Assembly (NCBI RefSeq): GCF_017311575.1
Contig: NZ_JAFFQY010000061.1
Coordinates: 62,001 to 126,000 of the forward strand
Direction of reading: 5' to 3'
DNA length: 64,000 nt
From: Roseococcus thiosulfatophilus
Lineage (GTDB): Bacteria; Pseudomonadota; Alphaproteobacteria; Acetobacterales; Acetobacteraceae
Position 1 is the first letter of the stretch. Every line of letters begins with the position of its first letter. The notes beneath the pieces were generated by a model, which ran no database searches, was not told where the DNA came from, and saw only the letters and a program-made list of their open reading frames with translations. A program made the translations under genes and the position numbers. Shown one piece after another: positions 54,002 to 62,894 of the stretch.

Positions 54002-55734
54002 TCGTGACGCTGGACGGGCTGCGCGCCCGCCTCGCCGCCGGCACGCCGGCCACCACCATCGCGGCCGAGGCGCTGGCCCGCATCGCGGAATTCAACGACC
54101 CCGCGCTGTTCCTGCACCTGCGCCCCGAGGCCGACATCATGGCCGAGGCGGCGCGCCTGCCGCAGGGCAAGCTGCACGGCATTCCCTTCGTGGTGAAGGA
54201 CAACATCGACGTGGCGGGAATGCCCACCACCGCCGCCTGTCCGGACTTCGCCCATGTCGCCAAGGCCGATGCGCCGGCCGTGGCGCGGCTGCGCGCGGCG
54301 GGCGCGCTGCTGCTGGGCAAGGTGAACCTGGACCAGTTCGCCACCGGCCTGAACGGCACGCGCAGCCCCTATGGCACCCCGCGCAACGCCGTCCGGGCGG
54401 AGCTGATCCCGGGCGGGTCTTCTTCGGGTTCGGCGACGGCTGTTGCCGCCGGCATCGCGGCCTTCAGCCTGGGGACGGACACCGCGGGCTCGGGCCGCGT
54501 GCCGGCGGCGGCGCAGAACATCGTGGGGCTGAAGCCCTCCCTGGGGCTGATCCCCACGCGCGGCGTGGTGCCGGCCTGCCGTTCGCTCGACGTCGTCTCC
54601 ATCTTCGCGCATTCGGTGGCCGATGCGGCCGCCGTACTGGACGTGGCCGCCGGGCCGGACGCGGAGGACCCCTACAGCCGCCCCGCCCCCGCCACCTGGC
54701 GCGCGCTCGACGCGCCGCCCGCGGCCCCCAGCCTGGCCGCGCCGCTGGAGGAACAGCTGGTGTTCGACACGCCGGGCGATGCGGCGGTGTTCCACGCCAC
54801 CCTTGCCCGTGCCGAGGCCATGGGCGCCACGATCCGCCGCGTGGACATCGCCCCCCTGCTGGAGGTAGCGCGGCGCCTCTATGACGGCGCCTGGGTGGCC
54901 GAGCGCACGGCGGCGTTGCGCGAATGGGTGGTGCGCCGCCCGCAATCCCTGCACCCGGTCACGCGCGCCATCCTGGAAGGCGGGCTGGACCGCCGCACCA
55001 TGGACGCCTTTGACGATTTCCACGCGGCCGCGGGGGCGCGGCTGCTGGCCCGGCACCTCTTCGCCGAGGTGGACGCGCTGCTGCTGCCCACCTGCCCCGG
55101 CATCCCGACGCTGGCCGCCATGGAGGCGGCCCCGATCGCGGCCAATTCGCGGCTGGGCACCTATACGAATTTCGTGAATCTCTGCGACCTCGCCGCACTG
55201 GCCGTGCCGGCGGGCTTCAGGGCCGATGGCGCACCGGCGGGCGTCACGCTGGTCGGACCCGCGCACAGCGAGGGGCGGCTCTGCGGGATGGGCGCCGCCA
55301 TCCATCATGCCGCCGGCATCGGGCCCCGGCCGCCCACACCCGCACCGCTGGCGCCGCACGAGCTCGCGCTGTTTGCCATCGGCGCGCACATGGCCGGCCT
55401 GCCCTTGAACCGGCAATTGCTGGGCCATGGCGGGCGCTTCCTGCGCGCGGCCCGCACCGCGCCGGCCTATCGCCTGCACGACCTCGGCAACCGGCCCGGC
55501 ATGGTGCGGGTGGCCGCGGGCGGCGGCATGATCGCGGGCGAGGTCTGGGCCCTGCCCGCCGCCAGCATCGGGCCTTTCCTCGCCGAAATCCCGCCGCCGC
55601 TGGGCTTCGGCCAGGTGGCGCTGGAAGATGGCAGCCGCATCCTGGGCTTCCTGGCCGAGGCGGAAGGTGTCGCCAGCGCGCCGGACATCACCGCGCTGGG
55701 CGGCTGGCGGGCGCATCTGGCGGCGCGGGGGTGA
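53998..55734 (+). CDS. atzF: Allophanate hydrolase
   Basis: A 578-residue, two-domain amidase signature enzyme splitting allophanate to CO2 and ammonia. Triad: Lys67 (VVKDNID), the GGSSSG serines 141-143 and Ser165 (DTAGSG). The C-terminal domain from about 455 ([18 protein letters not shown] ... [18 protein letters not shown]) is the allophanate hydrolase-specific domain, which separates it from plain amidases. Urea carboxylase and urease are not in the window. The TGA stop lies in hairpin copy 7. Confidence 0.93.
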   Translation: MIVTLDGLRARLAAGTPATTIAAEALARIAEFNDPALFLHLRPEADIMAEAARLPQGKLHGIPFVVKDNIDVAGMPTTAACPDFAHVAKADAPAVARLRAAGALLLGKVNLDQFATGLNGTRSPYGTPRNAVRAELIPGGSSSGSATAVAAGIAAFSLGTDTAGSGRVPAAAQNIVGLKPSLGLIPTRGVVPACRSLDVVSIFAHSVADAAAVLDVAAGPDAEDPYSRPAPATWRALDAPPAAPSLAAPLEEQLVFDTPGDAAVFHATLARAEAMGATIRRVDIAPLLEVARRLYDGAWVAERTAALREWVVRRPQSLHPVTRAILEGGLDRRTMDAFDDFHAAAGARLLARHLFAEVDALLLPTCPGIPTLAAMEAAPIAANSRLGTYTNFVNLCDLAALAVPAGFRADGAPAGVTLVGPAHSEGRLCGMGAAIHHAAGIGPRPPTPAPLAPHELALFAIGAHMAGLPLNRQLLGHGGRFLRAARTAPAYRLHDLGNRPGMVRVAAGGGMIAGEVWALPAASIGPFLAEIPPPLGFGQVALEDGSRILGFLAEAEGVASAPDITALGGWRAHLAARG

Positions 55735-55772
55735 TCGCCACGGGGCGAAGGCCCACGGGCGTGGATCAGGCG
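55732..55772 (+). repeat. Dispersed TGA-bulge hairpin, copy 7 (degenerate)
   Basis: TGATC (55732-55736) pairs with a downstream GATCA, enclosing GCC/GGC-type pairs and GGGC-GAAG-GCCC. TGATCGCC and GCGTGGATCAGGCG echo the family's CTGATCG and CGTGAATCAG. The amidase stop TGA is the first three bases. It separates two convergent genes. Confidence 0.5.
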
Positions 55773-56746
55773 ACGCCGATCCCGCCGCCGCTGCGCCCAT
55801 GCGGCCGGTCCAGATCCAGCACCGGCCCCACCGGCACGATGCCGTGCGGGTTCAGGTCCCGGTGGCTTTCGTAGTAGTGGCGGCGGATATGGGAGAAGTT
55901 CACCGTCTCCCGCACCCCCGGCCATTGGTAGAGTTCGCGCAGATAGCCTGACAGCGCCGGATAGTCCGCGATGCGCCGCCGGTCGCACTTGAAATGCCCG
56001 GCATAGACGGCGTCGAAGCGCAGCAGCGTGGGAAAGAGGCGCCAATCCGCCTCGGTGATCACATCGCCGCAGAGGTAGCGGCGGGTGGCGAGCCGCGCCT
56101 CCAGCCAGTCCAGCGTCTCGAACAGCGGGTGCACCGCCGCCTCATAGGCCGCCTGGGTGGTGGCGAAGCCGGCCTTGTAGACCCCGTTGTTCAGCGTGTC
56201 GTAGATGCGCGCGTTCAGCGCATCTATCTCCTCGCGCAGGGCCTCCGGGTAATGGCGCCCGCCGCCGCCCCAGGCGGTGTCCAGCATGCGGATGATCTCG
56301 GAGCTCTCATTGCTCACGATGGTGCCGCGCACCTTGTCCCACAGCACGGGCACCGTGACCTTGCCGGTGAAGCGCGGGTCGGCGGCGGTGTAGACCTGGT
56401 GCAGGAAGCGGGCGTCCTGGATGGGGTCGGGCACCACGCCCTCGCCCTCCACGAAGGTCCAGCCATGGTCGAGCATCAGCCAGTTCACGACCGAGAGGCC
56501 GATGGAATCCTGCAGCCCGTTCAGCGCGCGGAAGATCAGCGTGCGGTGCGCCCAGGGGCAGGCCAGCGAGACATAGAGGTGGTAGCGCCCATGCTCCGCC
56601 TTGAAGCCGCCCTCGCCCGTGGGCCCGGGCGCGCCATCCGCCGTGACCCAGTTGCGGAAGGGGCTTTCGTTGCGGACGAAGGCGCCGTCCTTGGTGGCGA
56701 CGAGGGGGGTCTCGGCGTGCCAGACGCCGTTGATCAGCAGGCCCAT
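55766..56746 (-). CDS. Glutathionyl-hydroquinone reductase (Xi-class GST, YqjG/PcpF-like)
   Basis: A 326-residue glutathione transferase that reduces glutathionyl-hydroquinones. The catalytic C63-P-W-A motif sits in SLACPWAHRTL. FRNWVTADGAPGPTGEGGFKAE near the N-terminus, VSNESSEIIRMLD, and the C-terminal SHIRRHYYESHRDLNPHGIVPVGP are signatures of the Xi class (ECM4/YqjG). Convergent with allophanate hydrolase. Confidence 0.95.
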   Translation of the reverse strand: MGLLINGVWHAETPLVATKDGAFVRNESPFRNWVTADGAPGPTGEGGFKAEHGRYHLYVSLACPWAHRTLIFRALNGLQDSIGLSVVNWLMLDHGWTFVEGEGVVPDPIQDARFLHQVYTAADPRFTGKVTVPVLWDKVRGTIVSNESSEIIRMLDTAWGGGGRHYPEALREEIDALNARIYDTLNNGVYKAGFATTQAAYEAAVHPLFETLDWLEARLATRRYLCGDVITEADWRLFPTLLRFDAVYAGHFKCDRRRIADYPALSGYLRELYQWPGVRETVNFSHIRRHYYESHRDLNPHGIVPVGPVLDLDRPHGRSGGGIGVA

Positions 56747-56752
56747 GGGCGT

Positions 56753-57880
56753 TCACTCCTTCGCGGCGGGCAGGCGCCAGACCAGCGCGGAGAGGCCCAC
56801 GCAGCCCAACGCCAGCAGCCAGGGCAGGATGCGCGCCCCGGCCAGGTCGGCCGCCAGCCCGAGTAGGGCCGGCACCACCGCCACGCCCAGCATGGCGGCC
56901 GAGACCTGGAACCCCACCGCCTGCGCCGCCGCCTGGGTGCCGAGGCGTGAGGGCGTCCGGGCCATCACCGTCGGATAGATCGGGGCGAGGGCCAGCGCCA
57001 TCAACCCGAGTGCCGCGAAATCCGCCCAGCCAGTGGCCAGCAGCAGCGCCGCCAGCACGGTGACGGGGGTGAGGAGGCGCAGCAGAAGGTCCGCCCCCAC
57101 CCGGTCCACCACGAAGCCGAGGCCGATGCGCCCCGCCGTCAGCGCGGCGAAGAAGGTGGTGGCGGCGGCCGCGCCCTCGGCCGGTGTGGCGCCGCGCGCG
57201 GCGGTGAGGATGGTGGCGGCCCACTGTCCCGCCCCGGCCTCGACGCCGGTGTAGAGGAAGAAGAGCAGAATCTGCAGCCGCGCCACCGGGTGGCGCAGCA
57301 CGGCCAGAGCCGAGAGATCCGCGCCCCCGCCCTGGTGCCCGCCCGCATCCCAGCGCCTGCGCGTCAGCCCGAAGGCCAGTGACAGCGCGGCCAGCACGGC
57401 GCCCACCACAAGGTAGCCTGCCTGCCAGCCGAAGCCACCCGCCAGCAACAGTGCCGCCGCCAGCGGCCCCAGCGTGGCGCCAATGCCCCAGCATCCGTGC
57501 AGCCAGTTGAGGTGGCGCGGGCGGAAGCGGTGGGCGGCGAAGAGGTTCAGCGCGGCGTCCACCGCGCCGCCTCCCACACCCGCCAGCACGGCCAGCGCCA
57601 CGAAGCCCCACCAGGGCGGCGCCAGGCCTTGGCCCAGCGCGGCCGTCGCGGTGGCCGCCAGGCTCAGCGACAGCAGCAGCCCGATGCCCAGGCCCGCGAT
57701 GAGCCGCGCCGCCAGCAGCCCGGCCGTGATGTAGCCCGCCGCATTGGCGGCCAGCACCAGGCCAAGCCTGGCATTGGCCACGCCGAAATGCGGCTGCAAT
57801 TCGGGCCAAAGGCTGCCGGGTAAAGGGTCCGGCAAACCCAGCCCGATGAAGGCCAGGAAGGCCAGAGCGAGTAGCGGCAT
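56753..57880 (-). CDS. MFS transporter
   Basis: A 375-residue, probably 12-helix facilitator with FLAFIGLGLPDPLPGSLWPEL in helix 1 and NLFAAHRFRPRHLNWLHGCWGIGATLGPL mid-protein, as in the fucose/glucose permease-like branch (FHS). ATG 57880 was chosen over the GTG one codon earlier because GAGG lies 5 bases upstream. It ends 6 bases before the GST start, so the two probably share a transcript. Confidence 0.9.
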   Translation of the reverse strand: MPLLALAFLAFIGLGLPDPLPGSLWPELQPHFGVANARLGLVLAANAAGYITAGLLAARLIAGLGIGLLLSLSLAATATAALGQGLAPPWWGFVALAVLAGVGGGAVDAALNLFAAHRFRPRHLNWLHGCWGIGATLGPLAAALLLAGGFGWQAGYLVVGAVLAALSLAFGLTRRRWDAGGHQGGGADLSALAVLRHPVARLQILLFFLYTGVEAGAGQWAATILTAARGATPAEGAAAATTFFAALTAGRIGLGFVVDRVGADLLLRLLTPVTVLAALLLATGWADFAALGLMALALAPIYPTVMARTPSRLGTQAAAQAVGFQVSAAMLGVAVVPALLGLAADLAGARILPWLLALGCVGLSALVWRLPAAKE

Positions 57881-57887
57881 CACCTCA

Positions 57888-57936
57888 GCGTCCGATCGCC
57901 CCAGGCCCCGGGCCTGGGGCGTGAATCGGCCGCGCG
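57888..57936 (-). repeat. Dispersed TGA-bulge hairpin, copy 6
   Basis: GCG-t-CCGAT (57888-57896) pairs with ATCGG-c-CGC (57925-57933). An inner 11-bp perfect stem (57897-57907 with 57911-57921) has a 3-base loop, and TGA is unpaired at 57922-57924. Read on the + strand it has the same polarity as other copies, although both flanking genes are on the - strand. Confidence 0.8.
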
Positions 57937-57937
57937 A

Positions 57938-59137
57938 TCAACTCCCCAGCGCTTTCTCCGCCGCATCGGCCAGGATGCGGAGCGCCAGGACGAGGTCCTC
58001 CTCCTTCGTGTCCTCGGCCCAATGGTGGCTGATGCCGCCGATGGAGGGGGTGAACAGCATGGCCATGGGCATGATCTTCGCCACGTGCTGCGCGTCATGG
58101 ATGGCGCCCGAGGGCATGGGCTGCCATTGCCCATTGGCGTGGCGGGTGGCGGCCTCGCAGAGCGCGCCATGCAACACGGGGTCCGCGATGGCGGGCGCCG
58201 AACGGCCCAGCCGTTCGATGCTGAGGGTGCAGCGGTCGCGCCCGTCCACCTCCTGCACGATGCGGTGCAGCAGGGTTTCCAGCCGGTCCAGCACCTCCTC
58301 CGAGAGATCGCGGAACTGGAAGATCAGCTCCGCACGGCCGGCGATGATGTGCGGCGCGTTGGGCTCCAGCACCACGCGGCCGCAGGTCCAGACCGTGCGT
58401 TCGCCGATATGCATCGGGAAGCGCTCGTCGATCAGCGCCAGCACGCGCATGGCGGCCACGGCCGCATCCTTGCGCTCGGCCATGGTGGTGCCGCCGGTGT
58501 GGTCCTGCTGGCCCACGGCGGTGATCTTGAAGTAGCGGATGCCGAAGATGCCGGTGACGACGCCGCTGCGCAGCCCCGCCTGCTCCAGCTGCGTGCCCTG
58601 CTCGATGTGCAGTTCCAGGAAGCCGCGATAACGCGCGGGGTCGAGGCGCATCCGCGGCAGGCCTTCCAGCCCGGCCTCGCGCAGCGCCTGGCGGAGCGGC
58701 TTGCCTTCGGTGGCGTGGCGGGCGGCATCAATCTCGGCCTCCGTCACCTCGCCCACCATGGAGCGGCTGCCGAGGAAGCTGCCGTAATGGCCTTCCTCAT
58801 CGGCGAAGGCGACCACGTCCACGGGCATGCCCGCGCGGGCCAGCGCCAGGCCCGCCAGCACGCCCAAGGCGCCGTCCAGCCAGCCGGCCTCGTTCTGCGT
58901 CTCGATATGGCTGCCGGCCAGCAGCTTTTTCCCCGGCCCGGGGTGGCGGCCCAGCACGTTGCCGAGCCCGTCCATCTCGGGTTCCAGCCCCACCTGCCGC
59001 ATGCGGTCCATCAGCCAGTGGCGGCTTTCCATGTCCTGCGGCGTGTAGGTCGGGCGGTGGACGCCGGTCTTGAACTTGCCGATCTGGCGCAGCTCATGCA
59101 GGTCGGCCAGGAAGCGCGCGGTATCGGGTTCAGCCAC
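57938..59137 (-). CDS. Zn-dependent M20 hydrolase (N-carbamoylase / beta-ureidopropionase type)
   Basis: A 399-residue hydantoinase/carbamoylase-like amidohydrolase. GSHIETQNEAGWLDGALGVL (His77, Asp88), FADEEGHYGSFLGSRSM (Glu114, Glu115), HIEQGTQLEQ and SGAIHDAQHVAKIMP carry the metal and substrate residues. It starts with a GTG (59137) overlapping the upstream paralogue by 8 bases. Candidates are carbamoyl-amino acids or ureidopropionate. Confidence 0.92.
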   Translation of the reverse strand: MAEPDTARFLADLHELRQIGKFKTGVHRPTYTPQDMESRHWLMDRMRQVGLEPEMDGLGNVLGRHPGPGKKLLAGSHIETQNEAGWLDGALGVLAGLALARAGMPVDVVAFADEEGHYGSFLGSRSMVGEVTEAEIDAARHATEGKPLRQALREAGLEGLPRMRLDPARYRGFLELHIEQGTQLEQAGLRSGVVTGIFGIRYFKITAVGQQDHTGGTTMAERKDAAVAAMRVLALIDERFPMHIGERTVWTCGRVVLEPNAPHIIAGRAELIFQFRDLSEEVLDRLETLLHRIVQEVDGRDRCTLSIERLGRSAPAIADPVLHGALCEAATRHANGQWQPMPSGAIHDAQHVAKIMPMAMLFTPSIGGISHHWAEDTKEEDLVLALRILADAAEKALGS

Positions 59138-60329
59138 GGAGATAGGCCTCCGCCGCGTCGGCCATGATGCGGATGTTCAGCGCCAGATCCTCCTCCTTCG
59201 TGTCCTCGGACCAATGGTGGCTGATGCCGCCGATGGAGGGTGTGAACAGCATGGCGGCCGGCATGATGCGCGCCATGTATTGCGCGTCATGGCCCGCCCC
59301 GGAGGGCATGTGCTGCCATTGGCCGTTGGCGTGCTTGGTCGCGGCCTCGGCGAGCGCCGCCTGCATGGCGGGGTCGCAGGGGGCGGGCTTGGAACGGCTC
59401 ATCGCCTCCAGCGTGGTGGTGGTGCGCTCGGTGCGGTTCATCTCCTGCACGATGCGGGTGAGGCATTCCTCCAGCCGCTCCAGCGTCGGCACGTCAATGT
59501 CGCGGAACTGGAAGAGCACTTCGGCCCGGCCCGGGATGATGGAGGGCGCGCCGGGGTCCAGCGCGATGCGCCCACAGGTCCAGACGGTACGCGGGCCGCA
59601 GATCAAGGGGAATTCCCGGTCCACCCGCGCCAGCAGCCGCACCGCGGTCAGGCCGGCATCCTTGCGTTCGGCCATGGTGGTGCCGCCGGCATGGTCCTGC
59701 ATGCCCTCGATGACGAGGCGGAACTGCCAGATGGCGACGATGCCCGTCACCACGCCCGCGCGCAGCCCCTGGGACTCGAGCTGGGTTCCCTGCTCGATAT
59801 GCATCTCGAAGAAGCCCTTGTAGCGGGACGGGTCCAGCTTGGGGCGCGGCAGGCCCTCCAGCCCCGCCTCGCGCAGCGCCTCGCGCAGGGGCTTGCCGTG
59901 GTAGCGGTTCTTCAGGCCGTCGATCTCGCTGTCTTCCAGGATGCCGAGCAGCGAGCGGCTGCCGATGAAGCTGCCGTAGTGGCCCTCCTCATCGGCGAAG
60001 GCGACGACATCCACCGGCAGCCCGGCGCGGGCAAGCGCGACACCCGCCATCACGCCCAGCGCGCCGTCGAGCCAGCCGGCCTGGTTCTGGCTTTCGATAT
60101 GGCTGCCCACCAGCAGATGCGGTCCCGGGCCGGGGTGGCGGCCGAAGACATTGCCGATGCCGTCCATGCTGGGCTCCAGCCCCACCTCGCGCATGCGGTC
60201 CATCAGCCAACGGCGGCTTTCCATGTCCTCGGGCGAGAAGGTCGGGCGGTGCACGCCGGTCTTGTAGGCCCCGATCTTCCGAAGCTCGTTCAGGTCCTTG
60301 AGGAACCGTTCCGTATCCACCTGCGCCAT
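59130..60329 (-). CDS. Zn-dependent M20 hydrolase, tandem paralogue
   Basis: Also 399 residues and clearly related along its full length to the downstream gene (for example DMESRRWLMDRMREVGLEP against DMESRHWLMDRMRQVGLEP). Metal motifs GSHIESQ, FADEEGHYGS, MHIEQGTQLES and GAGHDAQYMARIMP are complete. Begins MAQVDTERFL. Divergent from ridA 74 bases away. The pair probably arose by tandem duplication and may have split substrates. Confidence 0.92.
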   Translation of the reverse strand: MAQVDTERFLKDLNELRKIGAYKTGVHRPTFSPEDMESRRWLMDRMREVGLEPSMDGIGNVFGRHPGPGPHLLVGSHIESQNQAGWLDGALGVMAGVALARAGLPVDVVAFADEEGHYGSFIGSRSLLGILEDSEIDGLKNRYHGKPLREALREAGLEGLPRPKLDPSRYKGFFEMHIEQGTQLESQGLRAGVVTGIVAIWQFRLVIEGMQDHAGGTTMAERKDAGLTAVRLLARVDREFPLICGPRTVWTCGRIALDPGAPSIIPGRAEVLFQFRDIDVPTLERLEECLTRIVQEMNRTERTTTTLEAMSRSKPAPCDPAMQAALAEAATKHANGQWQHMPSGAGHDAQYMARIMPAAMLFTPSIGGISHHWSEDTKEEDLALNIRIMADAAEAYLRG

Positions 60330-60403
60330 GCCGCACCCCTTTCGCGAAGCGGGCGAGGATAGGCCATGATGCGAGGGCGGCAATGGGCCGCGAGGGGGGC
60401 GAC

Positions 60404-60793
60404 ATGTCCGAGATCACCCGTTTTGCCACGCCTTTGGGCGGGCGTGCCTATCCGCCGTTCTCCATGGCCGTGCGGCATGGAGGCACGCTGTATGTCTCCG
60501 GCCTGGGGCCGGTGGACGGCCAGGGAAACATCGCGCGCGGGGATTTCGCGGCGCAGTTCGACCAGGTGATCCGCAACCTGCACGCCATCCTGGCCGAGGC
60601 GGGCACCGACATCACGCGCGTGCTCAAGACCAGCGTGCTGCTGGTGCGCGCGACGGACGTGCCGGAGATGAACCGCCTCTACGCCGCGGCCTTCGACGCG
60701 GCCCACCTGCCGGCGCGCACCACCAGCGTGGTGGCGGCACTCCCGGTGCCGGATTTCCTGCTGGAGATCGAGGCGATCGTGGCGGTGGGGTGA
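60404..60793 (+). CDS. RidA family (YjgF/YER057c/UK114) protein
   Basis: A 129-residue trimer-forming enamine/imine deaminase-like protein. GTLYVSGLGPVDGQGNIARGDFAAQFDQVIRNL, DITRVLKTSVLLV, and the substrate-arginine block LPARTTSVVAALPVPDFLLEIEAIVAV are typical. ATG 60404 is preceded by GAGGGG. Its position opposite two ureide hydrolases suggests handling of reactive intermediates from C-N bond breakdown. Confidence 0.93.
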   Translation: MSEITRFATPLGGRAYPPFSMAVRHGGTLYVSGLGPVDGQGNIARGDFAAQFDQVIRNLHAILAEAGTDITRVLKTSVLLVRATDVPEMNRLYAAAFDAAHLPARTTSVVAALPVPDFLLEIEAIVAVG

Positions 60794-60836
60794 GGCCTCT
60801 TGATCTTCCCATGGTGGGAAGTGCGACGCTTCGGGC

Positions 60837-61223
60837 ATGATGTCCTTTCACGATCAAGGCAGGTGGGCGCGCCGTGCGGCCCTGTTCGTCCTCTGCGCCG
60901 CGCCCTGGGCCGGCCCGGCCGCGGCCCATTCCGAACTCCGTCGCAGCGTGCCGGCGGCGGGCGCCGTGCTCGACCGCGCGCCCGAGCGGCTCGAGCTGCA
61001 CTTCAGCGAGCGTGTGCAACTGACGGCCCTGCGCCTGCGCCACGCCGACGGCACCGAGATTTCCCTGCCGCGCCGCCCCATCCGGCCGGAGCGCACCGAG
61101 ATCATCGCCTTGCCGCCACTTGAACCCGGCGAGTATCGCGCCGAATGGCGCATCATCTCGGCCGACGGGCATCCGGTCGGCGGGGTCATTCGCTTCCGGG
61201 TGGCGGGGACGCGCCAGCCATGA
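60837..61223 (+). CDS. copC: CopC-domain periplasmic copper-binding protein
   Basis: A 128-residue protein with a signal peptide ending AAA, so that His of AHSELRRSVPAAG becomes the N-terminal copper-brace ligand. LELHFSERVQLTALRL and the C-terminal WRIISADGHPVGGVIRFRV supply the Asp and His that complete a Cu(II) site. There is no Met-rich Cu(I) site. Stop overlaps the copD start (ATGA). Confidence 0.92.
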   Translation: MMSFHDQGRWARRAALFVLCAAPWAGPAAAHSELRRSVPAAGAVLDRAPERLELHFSERVQLTALRLRHADGTEISLPRRPIRPERTEIIALPPLEPGEYRAEWRIISADGHPVGGVIRFRVAGTRQP

Positions 61224-62128
61224 TCCTGGAATACCTCCAGCCCGACCCCTCGCTGCTGGACGGGGCGACGGTGATGCTGCGCGGCGTGCAGCATGTGGCT
61301 GTTCTGGGCGCGGCGGGGCTCGCCCTCTTTGCCATGGGCTTCGGCCATCGGCTGGATGTGACGGAAGCCGCGCGGCTGCGGCGCACGGTGCTGGCGGCCA
61401 TCGGGGCCGGCCTCGCGCTATCGGTGCTGGCGCTGGTCCTGCGGGTGCTCGTGCTGACCGCGGGGGCCAGCGCCACCGACCCCGATGTCTGGGCGGCCGT
61501 GCTTCGATCCCGGATTGGCGATGCCTTCTGGCTGCGCGGCGCGGGGCTGGTGCTGCTCGCGGCGGTGGCCTTGCCTTGGCGGGTGGGTCCGGTGGTCGCG
61601 GCGGTGGGGGTGGCGCTGGTCGTGGGGTCCTATGCCGCGATGGGCCATTCCACCCTCTACGGGCCGCGTCAGGAGATCGTGGCGCTGCTGGTGCTGCACC
61701 TCGCGGTGGTGGCCTTCTGGGTGGGCTCGCTGCCGGTGCTGCTCTGGGTGGCAGGGCGACCGGATGGCGCGGCGGCCGCCGTGCTCGTGCGGGATTGGAG
61801 CCGGGCCGCGACCCTGGCCGTGCTGGCCATGCTCGTCACCGGCATGCTGCTGACCTGGTATCTGACCCTTCGCCTCGACCGCATCCTGGACGCCTGGCAT
61901 GGCTGGGCGCTGCTGGCCAAGACGCTGGCGGTGCTGGCGGCGCTGGCGCTGGCCGGTTGGAACCGTCTGCGCCACACACCGGCCCTGGCACGCGGTGAAG
62001 CGGGCGCCGGCGCGCGGCTGGCGGGCGCCATCCGCGTCGAGATGGTCTTCATCCTGCTGGCCTTCTGGGCGGCGGCCGAGATGGTCTCGGTCCATCCCGT
62101 GGATTACGGCCACCGCCTGCCAGGCTGA
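61220..62128 (+). CDS. copD: CopD family copper resistance membrane protein
   Basis: A 302-residue inner-membrane protein with about eight helices. VMLRGVQHVAVLGAAGL at the N-terminus, GHSTLYGPRQEIVALLVLHLAVVAFWVGSLPVLLW (conserved His and GH-x-x motif), and LARGEAGAG-to-RVEMVFILLAFWAAAEM match CopD/PcoD. Co-transcribed with copC; together they import or buffer copper. Confidence 0.93.
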   Translation: MILEYLQPDPSLLDGATVMLRGVQHVAVLGAAGLALFAMGFGHRLDVTEAARLRRTVLAAIGAGLALSVLALVLRVLVLTAGASATDPDVWAAVLRSRIGDAFWLRGAGLVLLAAVALPWRVGPVVAAVGVALVVGSYAAMGHSTLYGPRQEIVALLVLHLAVVAFWVGSLPVLLWVAGRPDGAAAAVLVRDWSRAATLAVLAMLVTGMLLTWYLTLRLDRILDAWHGWALLAKTLAVLAALALAGWNRLRHTPALARGEAGAGARLAGAIRVEMVFILLAFWAAAEMVSVHPVDYGHRLPG

Positions 62129-62132
62129 CGCG

Positions 62133-62894
62133 CTACAGCGTCAGCCCGCCATCCACCACCACCGTCTGGCCCGTCACCATCGCGGCGCCGGCCAGCAGGA
62201 ACACCATGACCTCCGCCAGGTCCTCCGGCTCGCAGCGGCGCTTCAGCACGGCCTTGTCGATGGAGGTGGCGCGCTGCTCGTTCGTCCACTCGATCTGCCA
62301 GGTGGAGTTCACGGCACCGGGGGCGATGGCGTTCACCCGCACCTCCGGCCCCAGGCCGCGCGCCAGGTTCTTGGTCAGCGAGATCACCCCCGCTTTGGTC
62401 GCGCCATAGGCCATGGACGAACCGGGCGAATTGATGCCGGCGATGGACGCCACCGAGACGATGGCCCCGCCCGTCTTCTTCAGGTGCGGCGCGGCCGCCT
62501 TGGAACAGCGGAAGACGCCGAGAAGGTTCACCTCGATCACCGCCTCCCACAATTCCTCGGTGATGAGATCGAGCTTCGTGGGCGGGATGGAGGCGCGGGT
62601 GCCGGGCGTGCCGGCATTGTTCACGAGGTAATCGAGGCGCCCGAGATCGGCCACCGCCTGTTCCACCATGCGCGGGCCATCGGCCGCATCGCCCACATTG
62701 CCGGGGGCGGAGAGCACGTCCATGCCCTCGGCCCGCAGCGCCTCCACCACCTCCGGCCCGCGCGGGTCATCGGCCAGGTGGTTGATGGCGACCTTGCAGC
62801 CATTCTTCGCCAGCATCCGCACGGTGGCGAGGCCGATGCCCGAGGCGCCCCCCGTCACCAGCGCTGCCTTGCCCTTGAGGTCATAGGTGATCAT
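62133..62894 (-). CDS. Short-chain dehydrogenase/reductase
   Basis: A 253-residue SDR with intact signatures: TGGASGIG cofactor loop near 15-22, NNAG, catalytic Ser in VSVASIAG and Y-G-A-T-K in SMAYGATKAGV, and PGAVNSTW. Starts 4 bases before the end of the upstream 3-hydroxyacyl-CoA dehydrogenase, so it is coupled. Substrate unknown. Confidence 0.93.
   Translation of the reverse strand: MITYDLKGKAALVTGGASGIGLATVRMLAKNGCKVAINHLADDPRGPEVVEALRAEGMDVLSAPGNVGDAADGPRMVEQAVADLGRLDYLVNNAGTPGTRASIPPTKLDLITEELWEAVIEVNLLGVFRCSKAAAPHLKKTGGAIVSVASIAGINSPGSSMAYGATKAGVISLTKNLARGLGPEVRVNAIAPGAVNSTWQIEWTNEQRATSIDKAVLKRRCEPEDLAEVMVFLLAGAAMVTGQTVVVDGGLTL

Noticed and set aside
53998-55734. Plain amidase or Asp/Glu-tRNA amidotransferase subunit A
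   Set aside because: The extra C-terminal domain of about 120 residues is specific to allophanate hydrolase, and no gatB or gatC is nearby.
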